A stretch of DNA of 64,000 nucleotides from Pseudomonas vanderleydeniana (GTDB taxonomy: Bacteria; Pseudomonadota; Gammaproteobacteria; Pseudomonadales; Pseudomonadaceae): positions 2,344,001-2,408,000 of the forward strand of contig NZ_CP077093.1 of assembly GCF_014268755.2 (NCBI RefSeq), in the 5' to 3' direction. Of this stretch, positions 17,164 through 27,825 are shown one piece after another. Made by a program: the position numbers and the translations under genes. The stretch's first letter is position 1. Each line of letters begins with the position of its first letter. The notes under the pieces were generated by a model. The model worked only from the letters and a program-made list of their open reading frames with translations. It made no database searches and was not told where the DNA came from.

Positions 17164-17817
17164 CTAGAGCGGGACCCGATTGAACAGCGTCACGGCGATG
17201 ATCCGCGCGCCATCGACACGCACCTGCAGCAGTCCCCTTGGCACCGGCTGGCCCTGCTGGTAACTCTCCACCAGCACCCGGTCCGCTGCCGTCGTGGTCG
17301 CCAGCAGGCGGTGCGGTGGCCGCAACAGGGCCCGTATCGCCGGCGAGATCGGAAAGTGCTCGCGGTCGTCCCGCACCGCCTCGCAGAACTCCAGCACCAC
17401 GGCACGGGGTGCGGGGGGCGGGGGCGAGGTCATGCCTGCTTCGGTGAACAGCTGGTTCAGGCGGTCGGCGGTGGCGACAGCCCTGGGGAAACCGGTGAAC
17501 GCCGAAGCCTGCAACAGCAGTTCGGTGTATTCGCCCGGTGCCAGTCCGGAGGCCAGGCCGGTCTTGAAATGCACACCCAGGGGCGGCCCGACCATGCCCG
17601 AGGCGATGATCGCGGCAAGGGTAGCCGCCTCGCGCAGCCGCGGATCGAGGCCGGGGCGCTGGTGCAGGTGGCCGTAGACCACGCCGACGGCCAGTTCGCC
17701 GAGGGCGGGCGTGGTGTGGAACAGGGCATCCAGGCGGGCACCGCCGTCGGGTACGAGTTCGATGAATTGCCTGCGGCCTTCGCGGTAGAGCGTGGCCATG
17801 GGGTCGTTGTCGTGCAT
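17164..17817 (-). CDS. Carboxymuconolactone decarboxylase (CMD) family protein
   Basis: 217 residues from ATG 17817, chosen because GGAGA lies five bases upstream; the longer frame overlaps the divergent gene. The first 110 residues match CMD/AhpD-like proteins (RREGRRQFIELVPDGGARLDALF; GELAVGVVYGHLHQRPGLDPRLREAATLAAI), but the CxxC of AhpD is absent. The last 80 residues (VVLEFCEAVRDDREHFPIS...) resemble a SnoaL/NTF2-like fold. The substrate is unknown. Its divergent neighbour is a DapF-like protein. Confidence 0.75.
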   Translation of the reverse strand: MHDNDPMATLYREGRRQFIELVPDGGARLDALFHTTPALGELAVGVVYGHLHQRPGLDPRLREAATLAAIIASGMVGPPLGVHFKTGLASGLAPGEYTELLLQASAFTGFPRAVATADRLNQLFTEAGMTSPPPPAPRAVVLEFCEAVRDDREHFPISPAIRALLRPPHRLLATTTAADRVLVESYQQGQPVPRGLLQVRVDGARIIAVTLFNRVPL

Positions 17818-17980
17818 GCTGTCTCCATTGGCGATCGTGAGCAAGCGTTCGCGCGTCGACGACAGCAGGACATCGACAGCTGGCAGACTAGCCAATCCGC
17901 GCGAAAATGCTAGCGCGAGGGTGTTCTGCCGCGGCCGGATCGCGGCTAGAGTGGTGGCTTTGCCTGAACGGAGCGGGACC

Positions 17981-18973
17981 ATGGCGACGTTTTACGATGC
18001 ACGCGGGAACATCTATGCGGTGGCCAGTCCTGACGAACTGCGCGGACTGGGGCTGGCGGTGCCGGCCGATGCCGCGCAGGCGGCGTTGCAGCGGCGCGAC
18101 TGGTCCGTCGCGGCGGTGGAGGCCTTGTGCGGCTGGGCGGGCCAGGAACCGGGGCGCGCTGGCAAGCACCATCGCTCCGACGGGCTGCTGGTCGGGCCGT
18201 TCCAGTGCGCAGCACCGTTCGATCTGCTGATCGTCAATACCGACGGCACCCTGGCCGAGCGCAGTGGCAACGGCCTGACGATCTTTTCCCAGGCCCTGAG
18301 CGAGCAGGGGCTGCTGCCGGCTGAGGGCAGCAGCCTGTTGCGCGTCCATCATGATCAGCCGGGTGGTCTCTCTCCCGTCGCGACGGCGGTCGAGCCGGCA
18401 CAGGTCGAGGGGCAGCCGGGTTTCTGGCTGGCCCTGGGCAGGCCAGAGTTCGGCCCTGCGGCGGTAGGCGCCCGTGGTGCCGGGCAGGCTGGGTTGAATG
18501 GGCGCCAATTGAGTCGTGTGGCTTCTCTGGCGGAGTTGAATGACGCCTGGCAGCGTAGCCAGTTCGTGCGTGTCGGCAACCCCCATTGTGTGACGCTGGT
18601 CGAGGATGTCTCGGCCCTGCCGAGCAATGCGCAAATGCTGGAAGCAACCCTGGAACCAGGTCTGACCGCGATTGCCTTTGCGCCACCGCTGGGCAGCGGC
18701 GAGCCATGCCCGGCCGGGGTCAACCTGCAGTGGGCGACGCTCGAGGCTCCCGGGCAGTTGCAGGCGCGAGTGTTCGAGCGTGGCGAGGGCCCGACAGCCT
18801 CTTCGGGCACCAGCGCCAGCGCGGTGGCCTGTGCGGCCTGGCGGGTGGGTTGGGTCGCCGCCGGCGAAGTGCGGGTGAGCATGCCGGGTGGCACCGCACC
18901 GATTCGCCTGCTGGAGCAGGCCGGCGAACTGCAGAGTGTCCAGCTGTTCGGCGCGGCCCGGCGCCAGGTCTGA
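17981..18973 (+). CDS. DapF-like epimerase-fold protein with both catalytic cysteines replaced by serine
   Basis: 330 residues from ATG 17981. The two halves follow the diaminopimelate epimerase pattern: NTDGTLAERSGNGLTIF at about 86-102 corresponds to the first active-site loop, and RVGNPHCVTLVEDV plus ERGEGPTASSGTSASA (about 267-281) to the second. In DapF the loops carry Cys (xCGNG and xCGTG); here they are Ser95 and Ser275. Two-base racemases of this fold normally use a Cys thiol pair, so classic DAP epimerase activity is unlikely. It may be a different isomerase, a dehydratase-like member or a binding protein. It is not in a lysine operon. Confidence 0.8.
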   Translation: MATFYDARGNIYAVASPDELRGLGLAVPADAAQAALQRRDWSVAAVEALCGWAGQEPGRAGKHHRSDGLLVGPFQCAAPFDLLIVNTDGTLAERSGNGLTIFSQALSEQGLLPAEGSSLLRVHHDQPGGLSPVATAVEPAQVEGQPGFWLALGRPEFGPAAVGARGAGQAGLNGRQLSRVASLAELNDAWQRSQFVRVGNPHCVTLVEDVSALPSNAQMLEATLEPGLTAIAFAPPLGSGEPCPAGVNLQWATLEAPGQLQARVFERGEGPTASSGTSASAVACAAWRVGWVAAGEVRVSMPGGTAPIRLLEQAGELQSVQLFGAARRQV

Positions 18974-19137
18974 TCGTGACGAGCAAACACCCCTGACGTG
19001 TTGTTCGGATTCTCCTTGCCCGCCGGCGGGACCTTGTGTCCTTGTCCGGGCCGGGCGCTTTTTGGCTTGATGGATCGAGGGGCCGGCGGGTGAAAACGCA
19101 CGGCCCGGACTCTCGACTCGATCAAAGGGAATTTGCG

Positions 19138-19713
19138 ATGAAAGCACTCAAGGGTGTGTGCGGTACGTTGTTGTGCGTGGGCCTGATGTTCACGCTGGAG
19201 GCCCGCTCCGGGCAGGCGCGGGAGGAGCAGATCGCGGCGTCCTCCACGGCTCCGGACGGTGTCGAACCGACGCCGGCGGAGGTGCTGGGCGGTGTTCGCA
19301 CCGACTACTTCTCCTGCTCGGTCGGGCATTTCAGGGGCGAGCTGGAGGCGCGGGTGGCCTTCGCCTCGGCCGGCAGCTCGGCCTACTTCGATGTCAGCAC
19401 GGTCCGCTACCGGATCGTGCGCAGCGGTGGCGAGGGGGGCGGCAACAAGGCCAACATCAATTTCCACCTGGACACGCTCAATCGCCAGGGCGTGGTCAGG
19501 GGCAACGATGTCTACCATTCGCCGGATTCACTCAAGCAGGACGGCAATTGGCATCTGCTGGACGTCAACCGGATCGTACGCACCGACTACCAGGGAGCGG
19601 TGACCTTCGAGTTCGTCTTCGACCGCTCCAAGGCCAGTGACAGCCGTTGTGCGGCCCACAAGACCTACCAGTGGGCCGGTGCCGCGACCACCCGAACTGC
19701 CCCGGCCGAGTAA
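19138..19713 (+). CDS. Exported protein of unknown function
   Basis: 191 residues with a signal peptide (MKALKGVCGTLLCVGLMFTL, cleavage near GQA). The mature part is rich in beta-strand-like segments (YFSCSVGHFRGELEARVAFASAGSSAYFDV) and has two Cys that could form a disulfide (in YFSCSVG and SRCAAHK). I do not recognise a family. AGGGA precedes the ATG. It ends five bases before the end of a convergent gene. Confidence 0.7.
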   Translation: MKALKGVCGTLLCVGLMFTLEARSGQAREEQIAASSTAPDGVEPTPAEVLGGVRTDYFSCSVGHFRGELEARVAFASAGSSAYFDVSTVRYRIVRSGGEGGGNKANINFHLDTLNRQGVVRGNDVYHSPDSLKQDGNWHLLDVNRIVRTDYQGAVTFEFVFDRSKASDSRCAAHKTYQWAGAATTRTAPAE

Positions 19714-19718
19714 ACCGC

Positions 19719-20687
19719 TCAAGGTGTCTCGAGGGCCGAAGCTTCGCGAATCAGGAAGTGATCCAGGTTTTCGATTTCACAGCTGAAGACGCTGAAGGTC
19801 TGTTCCGGATTCTTCTTGCTTGGCACCTGTTTCAGCTCCGGTGTCACCCCGTAGAAAAAGCAGTACAGGTCATCGGCCTGGTCGATCACGCTCTTGATCT
19901 CTTCAAGGAATGCCGTGCGCTGGCGGTAGTTTTCGATCAGGCTCTTGCTCAGGTAGACATTCACCGAGTAGCGCTTGCGGTCGGCCCACACCGGCTTGTC
20001 GAAGACCACGCTGAAGCTGCTCTTGTAGTCCTTGATCTCCTTGATCCTGCCCCAGTAGATCAGCCCACTGCGGTCCTGGCAGTACTCGACCCTCTTGAAG
20101 AACGCGTTGTAGTTCAGGCTCAGCTCGCCGATGGTCAGCGGCATGCGCTTGAGCAGCTCCTTGTTGGCGAAGTTGGAGACGAAACACTCCACCGGGTGGG
20201 CGAACACACTGGTGCGGTTGGGTGTTTGCCTTGGCGCGTTGTTGGGGGTGCCCTCGGGCGCAGGGCGCGTCACCTCCCGAGGCTCTGCCTGGGCGGGTGC
20301 TGCGGGTGTGGCGGGCTTGCGGCTGTAGACGCGACGGCTCAGCAGCAGCTCCACCGGGAAGTTCTGCTCGCCTTCGACCTCGTCCGCTGCCTGGTCCGGG
20401 TCGAGCAGGCCGGGCGCGGTTTCCGGGCTGAGGTAGGGGCAGTCGGCCAGGTGCCGGGTGCTCGGCGTGTTCTTGAAGTGTGGGGTGCGCTTGAAGCGGA
20501 CCCGACGGGCATTGAAGGTGGTCAGGTGGTTGCTGCGGTCGAACGCGTTGCGACAGGCATCGTTGGGGCACTGGAAGGTTTCCGTGTCCGAATCGAAGGG
20601 CACGGTCTCATCGAAGTTCAGGTCGCGAACATCGTAGATCGTCAGTTTCTCGTCGAGACTGACGCAATAGGCTTTGTCGAATTTCAT
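19719..20687 (-). CDS. Uncharacterised protein with an N-terminal Cys-rich (zinc-ribbon-like) region
   Basis: 322 residues from ATG 20687. The N-terminal part contains FQCPNDACRNAF and, 40 residues later, HLADCPY, which together could bind a zinc ion in the manner of CoiA-type or ribbon domains. A proline/alanine-rich linker (about 130-160) follows, then a C-terminal domain with conserved-looking GLIYWGRIKEIKDYKSSFSV and DDLYCFFYG. No family is recognised. The style (metal ribbon, linker, basic C-terminal domain) would fit a nucleic-acid-associated protein, but nothing nearby supports a specific role. Confidence 0.7.
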   Translation of the reverse strand: MKFDKAYCVSLDEKLTIYDVRDLNFDETVPFDSDTETFQCPNDACRNAFDRSNHLTTFNARRVRFKRTPHFKNTPSTRHLADCPYLSPETAPGLLDPDQAADEVEGEQNFPVELLLSRRVYSRKPATPAAPAQAEPREVTRPAPEGTPNNAPRQTPNRTSVFAHPVECFVSNFANKELLKRMPLTIGELSLNYNAFFKRVEYCQDRSGLIYWGRIKEIKDYKSSFSVVFDKPVWADRKRYSVNVYLSKSLIENYRQRTAFLEEIKSVIDQADDLYCFFYGVTPELKQVPSKKNPEQTFSVFSCEIENLDHFLIREASALETP

Positions 20688-20771
20688 GCTCGGTCCATCG
20701 GCGGTGCGTAGGGCCATTAATAACACAGGCCCTCTGGCGTCGTGTACCTGCCGATCAGGTCCGCTGCCGTT

Positions 20772-21527
20772 TCAGTAGTCGGTGGGCGAACGGCCCAGGG
20801 TACGACGGAACATGGTCGAGAAGGCGGCCGGGCTCTGGTAGCCGAAGTCCAGGGCAATGCGCGTCACCGCCTCACCCTCGGCCAGCCGCGCCAACGCCAG
20901 GACCACGCAGACCCGCTGGCGCCACTGGGAAAAGCTCAAGGCGGTCTGGCTGTGGAACAGGCGGCCGAAACTGCGCAGGCTCAGGTGCAGGTGCCCTGCC
21001 CAGGCTTGGGGGGACTGGCGGATATCCGGCTGTTCGATGAAGGCCTGGCACAGCAGCAGCAGGCGCGGGTCCTGGGGCAGGGGGATATGCAGCGGCAGGC
21101 TGCCGGCGGCGGCCAGTTCATGCAGCAGCAGGCTGACCAGTGCAGCGTCGCGGCCCTGTTCGGCGTATTCCACCGGCATTTCGACGGCGGCGAGCAGCAG
21201 TTGGCGCAGCAGCGGTGAAACCTCCAGCACCTGGCAGGCGGGGCTCATGGTCGTGACGGCCGTGGGCTCGATGTACAGGCTGCGGGTGCTGACGCCGAGC
21301 ATCAGCACCTGGTGGGGTACGCCTGGAGGAATCCAGACCGCCCGTTGTGGCGGCACGATCCAGTTGCCGTCGTCGGTCAGCACGTGCATCACACCGGTGG
21401 CGCCGTACAGCAGTTGGGCTCGCCGGTGCCGGTGGCGGGCCAGCAGGTGACCCTGGGGATAGTCGGTGCCGATGGCGATCACCGCCTGGGGCAGGTGGTC
21501 GTACCGGTCGAGCGGCAGGTTGTACAT
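20772..21527 (-). CDS. AraC family transcriptional regulator
   Basis: 251 residues from ATG 21527; a TTG at 21557 in frame is an alternative. The N-terminal cupin domain reads HLLARHRHRRAQLLYGATGVMHV and WIVPPQRAVWIPPGVPHQV. The C-terminal DNA-binding domain has two helix-turn-helix units (LHLSLRSFGRLFHSQT; AVTRIALDFGYQSPAAFSTMFRRTLGRSP). It is divergent from a TauE/SafE-type transporter, which it probably regulates. Confidence 0.9.
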   Translation of the reverse strand: MYNLPLDRYDHLPQAVIAIGTDYPQGHLLARHRHRRAQLLYGATGVMHVLTDDGNWIVPPQRAVWIPPGVPHQVLMLGVSTRSLYIEPTAVTTMSPACQVLEVSPLLRQLLLAAVEMPVEYAEQGRDAALVSLLLHELAAAGSLPLHIPLPQDPRLLLLCQAFIEQPDIRQSPQAWAGHLHLSLRSFGRLFHSQTALSFSQWRQRVCVVLALARLAEGEAVTRIALDFGYQSPAAFSTMFRRTLGRSPTDY

Positions 21528-21631
21528 GGGCAGTCTGTTTGGCCGAAACACGAACAATCTTGACTGACTTGCGTAGGCGCGCCAAGTGTCGCGCCCTCAG
21601 GATGGGGTCTTTCTTCCTGAAAGGACCTGAC

Positions 21632-22444
21632 ATGATGCTCTACGGGCTGTTGGCGTTGTTTGGTGGGCTGGCCGGCGTGACCAGCGTGCTGTTCGGTTTC
21701 GGGGGGGGCTTCGTGGTGGTGCCGTTGTTGTACCGGGCGCTGAGTGCCAGTCCGGATCCCGCGGTCAGTGGCGCGGCGATGCAGATTGCCGTGGCGACCT
21801 CGACCTGCGTGATGATCGTCAATGCGCTGCTCGCCACCGCCAAGCACCGGCGTGCAGGCAACCTGCGGCGAGCCTGGATCTGGCCGTTGGCCGGGTTCAT
21901 CGGCCTCGGCGCGATACTGGGGGCGGTGCTGGCCAGCGGGTGCAGCAGCGAGGTGCTGCGCTGGGCCTTCATTGTCTACCTGGGGCTGACCTTGCTCGAC
22001 TGCCTGGCGCGGCGGGGGTTCATCCAGCAGGCGACGATCCGTCCGATTCGCCCGCTGACGCCGGTCGTGACGGTGCTGGGCGGGGTGTTGATCGGTAGCG
22101 TGGCGACCTTTCTCGGGGTGGGTGGCAGCGTCATGACCGTGCCGCTGTTGCGGCGCAGTGGCCTGAGCATGACGCTCGCCACGGCCATGGCCAACCCGTT
22201 GAGCGTGCCGGTGGCGGTGGTCGGTACGCTGACCTACGTGGCCCTGGCCGGCGTTCATCCCCTGGGCTTGGGCCCCGGGTTCGCCGGCTATGTGGACCTG
22301 TTGGCGTTCGTCCTGCTGATCTTCGGCGCGCTGCTCGGCATGCGCCTGGCGACGCCCCTGATCGGACGTATCCCGGACCGCCTGCACGCCGGAATCTACA
22401 TCGGTTTGCTGGGGCTGGTGCTGCTGGCGATGGTGCTTGGTTGA
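21632..22444 (+). CDS. TauE/SafE (TSUP) family membrane transporter
   Basis: 270 residues with eight or so hydrophobic segments. The family hallmarks are the paired glycine-rich entries GLAGVTSVLFGFGGGFVVVP and LIGSVATFLGVGGSVMTVP, one in each half. Members export sulfite, sulfoacetate or other organosulfur anions. AAGGA precedes the start; ATG 21635 is equally possible. It is divergent from an AraC regulator. Confidence 0.9.
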   Translation: MMLYGLLALFGGLAGVTSVLFGFGGGFVVVPLLYRALSASPDPAVSGAAMQIAVATSTCVMIVNALLATAKHRRAGNLRRAWIWPLAGFIGLGAILGAVLASGCSSEVLRWAFIVYLGLTLLDCLARRGFIQQATIRPIRPLTPVVTVLGGVLIGSVATFLGVGGSVMTVPLLRRSGLSMTLATAMANPLSVPVAVVGTLTYVALAGVHPLGLGPGFAGYVDLLAFVLLIFGALLGMRLATPLIGRIPDRLHAGIYIGLLGLVLLAMVLG

Positions 22445-22465
22445 GGGTCGCGTCGACAGTGAGAG

Positions 22466-22557
22466 GCTTCGCGGGCAAGCCCGCTCCTACAAGAGCATCG
22501 GCCGAGCATGGAGTCGTGCCTGGCTCAAGCCTGTGGGAGCGGGCTTGCCCGCGAAGC
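22466..22557. repeat. REPIN (GCGGGCAAGCCCGC class)
   Basis: A 22-bp arm (22466-22487) beginning GCTTCGCGGGCAAGCCCG is matched perfectly by its reverse complement at 22536-22557. Each arm also contains the smaller palindrome GCGGGCAAGCCCGC. It lies between the convergent TSUP transporter and uvrB. Confidence 0.88.
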
Positions 22558-22570
22558 GCTTCAAGCGCAC

Positions 22571-24586
<2,016 letters not shown>

Positions 24587-24923
24587 AACGTACCTCTTGC
24601 ATGTGCCCCAGAGGCACTGCTGCCCGGCAGGCGCGCAGCGAGGAAAAAGATCGTCCACGACGGCATGTCGCGGAAAAAAGCATCATAAGCCTGGAAGTGG
24701 TGTTTCGTCCGATTGCTTTCAAGGCAAGCGTCTGTCGGACGTAACGTTACATTTCGACTGTCGGGCGTAAAATAAATCAAAAAAACTTCTCGGATTCCGA
24801 CAATAGTCGGTCGCCCTCGCCATTGATGGCCTCTATACTAGCTCCCCGTTTGTGCACCGCTCTAGTGCAATCGGCTGGAGCGCTGTCACGCCCGATCATC
24901 CTCCATTCAGAGCCGCCGCAATA
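24587..24923. promoter_or_regulatory. Divergent intergenic region between uvrB and the aminotransferase, with GTCGG repeats
   Basis: No gene is seen here. It holds direct repeats CTGTCGGACGTAA (24732-24744) and CTGTCGGGCGTAA (24758-24770), and a perfect inverted repeat CCGAC-AATA-GTCGG (24797-24810), all sharing the GTCGG core. A TATACT -10-like hexamer lies at about 24834 in front of the aminotransferase. The regulator is unknown. Confidence 0.5.
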
Positions 24924-26120
24924 ATGAGCCTGTTCTCCGCTGTCGAAATGGCACCACGCGATCCTATCCTGGGCCTCAACGAAGCATTCAATGCCGATAC
25001 CCGCACCGACAAGGTCAACCTGGGCGTGGGCGTCTACTGTGACGAAAGTGGCAAGATCCCACTGTTGCGTGCCGTTGTCGAAGCCGAGACCCAGCGCGCG
25101 GCGCAGCATGCTTCCCGTGGCTACCTGCCGATCGACGGTATCGCCGCCTACGACAAGGCCGTGCAGACCCTGCTGTTCGGTCAGGACTCGCCGCTGATCG
25201 CTGCCGGTCGCGTGCTCACCACCCAGGCTGTCGGTGGTACCGGCGCGCTGAAGATCGGTGCCGACTTCCTCAAGCAACTGCTGCCGAACGCCACCGTGGC
25301 GATCAGCGACCCGAGCTGGGAAAACCACCGTGCGCTGTTCGAAACCGCCGGTTTCCCGGTGCAGAACTATCGCTACTACGATGCCGCCAGCAATGGTGTG
25401 AACCGTGCCGGCCTGCTGGAAGACCTCAACGCGCTGCCAGCCAAGTCGATCGTCGTGCTGCACGCCTGCTGCCACAACCCGACCGGTGTCGACCTGACGC
25501 CCGAGGACTGGCAGGACGTGCTGGACGTGGTCAAGTCCAAGGACCTGGTACCGTTCCTCGACATGGCCTACCAGGGCTTTGGCGCAGGTATCCATGAAGA
25601 CGCCGCCGCCGTGCGCCTGTTCGCCGAGTCGGGCCTGACCTTCTTCGTTTCCAGCTCGTTCTCCAAGTCGTTCTCGCTGTACGGCGAGCGCGTCGGCGCG
25701 CTGTCGATCGTCAGCGAGTCGAAGGAAGAGACCGCCCGCGTCCTGTCCCAGGTCAAGCGCGTGATCCGTACCAACTACTCCAACCCGCCCACCCACGGCG
25801 CGACCATCGTCGCTACCGTGCTGAACAACCCTGAGCTGCGTGCCCAGTGGGAAGCGGAACTGGCCGAGATGCGCGATCGCATCCGCGACATGCGCATGCA
25901 GATGGTCGAGCTGCTGGCCAAGCACGGTGCCAAGCGTGACTTCAGCTTCGTCGGTCGCCAGCGTGGCATGTTCTCCTACTCCGGCCTGACCGTGGAGCAG
26001 GTGGCACGCCTGAAGAGCGAGTTCGGCATCTATGCCCTGGATACCGGTCGTATCTGTGTGGCTTCGCTGAATCAGCGCAACATCGAGGCTGTGGTCAAGG
26101 CTATTGTTCAGGTGATCTGA
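24924..26120 (+). CDS. tyrB: Aromatic amino acid aminotransferase
   Basis: 398 residues from ATG 24924. It is a class I aminotransferase of the AspC/TyrB type: DTRTDKVNLGVGVYCDESG near the start, the cofactor-contacting HACCHNPTGVDLT, and the PLP lysine in SSSFSKSFSLYGERVG. It interconverts aromatic amino acids and their 2-oxo acids with 2-oxoglutarate/glutamate. Its position beside uvrB is common in Pseudomonas. The choice between aspartate and aromatic preference cannot be settled from sequence alone, so the symbol is by convention. Confidence 0.93.
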   Translation: MSLFSAVEMAPRDPILGLNEAFNADTRTDKVNLGVGVYCDESGKIPLLRAVVEAETQRAAQHASRGYLPIDGIAAYDKAVQTLLFGQDSPLIAAGRVLTTQAVGGTGALKIGADFLKQLLPNATVAISDPSWENHRALFETAGFPVQNYRYYDAASNGVNRAGLLEDLNALPAKSIVVLHACCHNPTGVDLTPEDWQDVLDVVKSKDLVPFLDMAYQGFGAGIHEDAAAVRLFAESGLTFFVSSSFSKSFSLYGERVGALSIVSESKEETARVLSQVKRVIRTNYSNPPTHGATIVATVLNNPELRAQWEAELAEMRDRIRDMRMQMVELLAKHGAKRDFSFVGRQRGMFSYSGLTVEQVARLKSEFGIYALDTGRICVASLNQRNIEAVVKAIVQVI

Positions 26121-26163
26121 TCGCGGGGCGGGACGTTTCCCGCCGCTGTTTTCGGATGAAGAG

Positions 26164-26190
26164 GGCCCGCAGCGATGCGGGCCTTTTTGT
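26164..26190 (+). terminator. Rho-independent terminator after the aminotransferase
   Basis: GGCCCGCA, a GCGA tetraloop and TGCGGGCC form an eight-base-pair stem followed by TTTTTGTTT. Confidence 0.93.
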
Positions 26191-26219
26191 TTCTGGCCGA
26201 GATGGCTGGGGCGCGCGCG

Positions 26220-26323
26220 GGCCCTTTCGCGGATAAATCCGGCTCCCACGGTGCTCGCGCCGTGCATGAATCCCGCGAACGACGCTGGCACTTGTGGGAG
26301 CCGGATTTATCCGCGAAAGGGCC
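26220..26323. repeat. REPIN with perfect 30-bp arms (GCGGATAAATCC class)
   Basis: The left arm (26220-26249, core CGCGGATAAATCCGGCTCCC) and right arm (26294-26323) are exact reverse complements over 30 bp, with a 44-bp middle. It belongs to the same broad family as the element at 57021-57129 but differs at the base after GCGGAT (A versus G). Confidence 0.9.
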
Positions 26324-26579
26324 ATCAGCCTCACCCGAACACCTTCATGCACCACCCGTGCATACCAGCGCTCTGACAGATACTCGAGCATCCGAGAAAT
26401 GATTCATAAATTGTTACAAATACCGTAAAGCACTTTTATCAAATCCTTGTTTGTCAGGCTCAAGAGCCTGGACATAAGCTTCCCAGAGCTTCGAAAGTCA
26501 ACCTGAGCGCCTGCGTCCACGGTTTGAACAATGGCCTCGTTGTCCTCTTCCAGTGCAAGTTGAGAAGTAAGGATTCCCG
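26324..26579 (+). promoter_or_regulatory. Long upstream region of cfa
   Basis: This 256-bp stretch is AT-richer than its surroundings and has no gene. It contains a 16-bp palindrome CAGGCTC-AA-GAGCCTG at 26455-26470. A long leader in front of cfa would allow RpoS- or RNA-based control, which is known for cfa genes in other bacteria, but no promoter is obvious here. Confidence 0.4.
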
Positions 26580-27767
26580 ATGCAGTCAAAGTGCGAAGAT
26601 TCTTTAGTCTCCCGTTCCTGCAATACCCCCGACACTTCCTCCGAAAGTATTCCGCGCAGCGGTTCCCATCGCCTGGCCGAAGAGCTGCTTGACAAGGCCG
26701 GCCTGCGCCTGGACGGTCGCGCGCCGTGGGACATGCGCCTCAACCGCCCGGGCGTACCGGAGCGCGCCCTGTCCGAAGGCAGCCTGGGGCTGGGCGAGGC
26801 CTACATGGACGGCGACTGGGATGCCGAGCAGTTGGATGAATTCTTTGCCCGCCTGCTGCGCTCGGGGCTGGCCGATGGGGTCAACCCGATGGCCATGCTG
26901 TTCCATGCCGCGCGGGTCAAGTTGCTCAACCTGCAGAACCGCAAGCGGGCCTGGCAGGTCGGTGAACAGCATTACGACCTGGGCAGCGATTTCTACGCGA
27001 GCATGCTCGACCCGCGCATGGCCTACACCTGTGGCTACTGGCGCGAGGCCGACAACCTGGCCGAGGCACAGGATGCCAAGCTTGACCTGATCTGCCGCAA
27101 GCTGCGCCTGGAACCCGGCATGCGGGTGCTGGACATCGGTTGTGGCTGGGGCAGCTTCATGTCCTATGCGGCGCAGCACTATGGTGTCGAATGCGTCGGC
27201 GTGACCATTTCCCGGGACCAGGCCGAGTGGGCCCGGCAGCGTTATGCCGGGCTGCCGCTGGAGTTCCGCCTGCAGGACTACCGTGATGTCGACGAACCGT
27301 TCGATCACATCGTCAGCATCGGCATGTTCGAGCATGTCGGGCGCAAGAATCATCGGGTCTACATGGAAACCGCCGCGCGCTGCCTCAAGGATGACGGGCT
27401 GTTCCTGTTGCACACCATCGGCAAGAACCGGCGCCACTCCACCACCGATCGCTGGATCGACAAGTACATCTTCCCCAATGGCGACCTGCCTTCCATTGGC
27501 CAGATCGGCGATGCCGTCGACGGCCTGTTCGTCGTCGAGGACCTGCACAACTTCGGCGCCGACTACGACAAGACCCTGATGGCCTGGTACGACAACTTCG
27601 AAGCGGCCTGGCCGCGCTTTGCCGGGCAGATGGGCGAGCGCTTCCGTCGCATGTGGCGTTACTACCTGTTGTCCTGTGCCGGTGCATTCCGCGCCAGGGA
27701 CATCCAGCTCTGGCAGTGGGTGCTGTCGAAGAAAGGTGTGGTGGGCGGTTACCAGCGTGTGTCCTGA
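26580..27767 (+). CDS. cfa: Cyclopropane-fatty-acyl-phospholipid synthase
   Basis: 395 residues. After about 100 residues of N-terminal lipid-binding domain, the protein has QVGEQHYDLGSDFYASMLDPRMAY, the SAM-binding LDIGCGWGSF and the late EDLHNFGADYDKTLMAWYDNF, all diagnostic of CFA synthases. It methylenates double bonds of membrane phospholipid acyl chains using S-adenosylmethionine, typically on entry into stationary phase. AAGGA lies upstream of the ATG. Confidence 0.96.
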   Translation: MQSKCEDSLVSRSCNTPDTSSESIPRSGSHRLAEELLDKAGLRLDGRAPWDMRLNRPGVPERALSEGSLGLGEAYMDGDWDAEQLDEFFARLLRSGLADGVNPMAMLFHAARVKLLNLQNRKRAWQVGEQHYDLGSDFYASMLDPRMAYTCGYWREADNLAEAQDAKLDLICRKLRLEPGMRVLDIGCGWGSFMSYAAQHYGVECVGVTISRDQAEWARQRYAGLPLEFRLQDYRDVDEPFDHIVSIGMFEHVGRKNHRVYMETAARCLKDDGLFLLHTIGKNRRHSTTDRWIDKYIFPNGDLPSIGQIGDAVDGLFVVEDLHNFGADYDKTLMAWYDNFEAAWPRFAGQMGERFRRMWRYYLLSCAGAFRARDIQLWQWVLSKKGVVGGYQRVS

Positions 27768-27781
27768 GCACCTGGCAGCGT

Positions 27782-27825
27782 CGAGTTAATTATCGATGAA
27801 GAATCTTTCATGGCTAATTAACTCG
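27782..27825. repeat. Long near-perfect hairpin downstream of cfa
   Basis: CGAGTTAATTA (27782-27792) and TAATTAACTCG (27815-27825) are exact reverse complements; inside them ATGAA and TTCAT pair again. There is no T tract on either side, so it is not a classical terminator. It may be a transcript stabiliser or a protein site. Confidence 0.6.

Noticed and set aside
24587..24923. LexA box in front of uvrB
   Set aside because: No sequence close to CTG-N10-CAG with the usual TA-rich core was found; the CTGTCGG repeats do not fit.
24777..26291. 504-codon open frame on the minus strand opposite the aminotransferase
   Set aside because: Antisense shadow; no start signals, low-complexity composition, and the plus-strand aminotransferase is complete.
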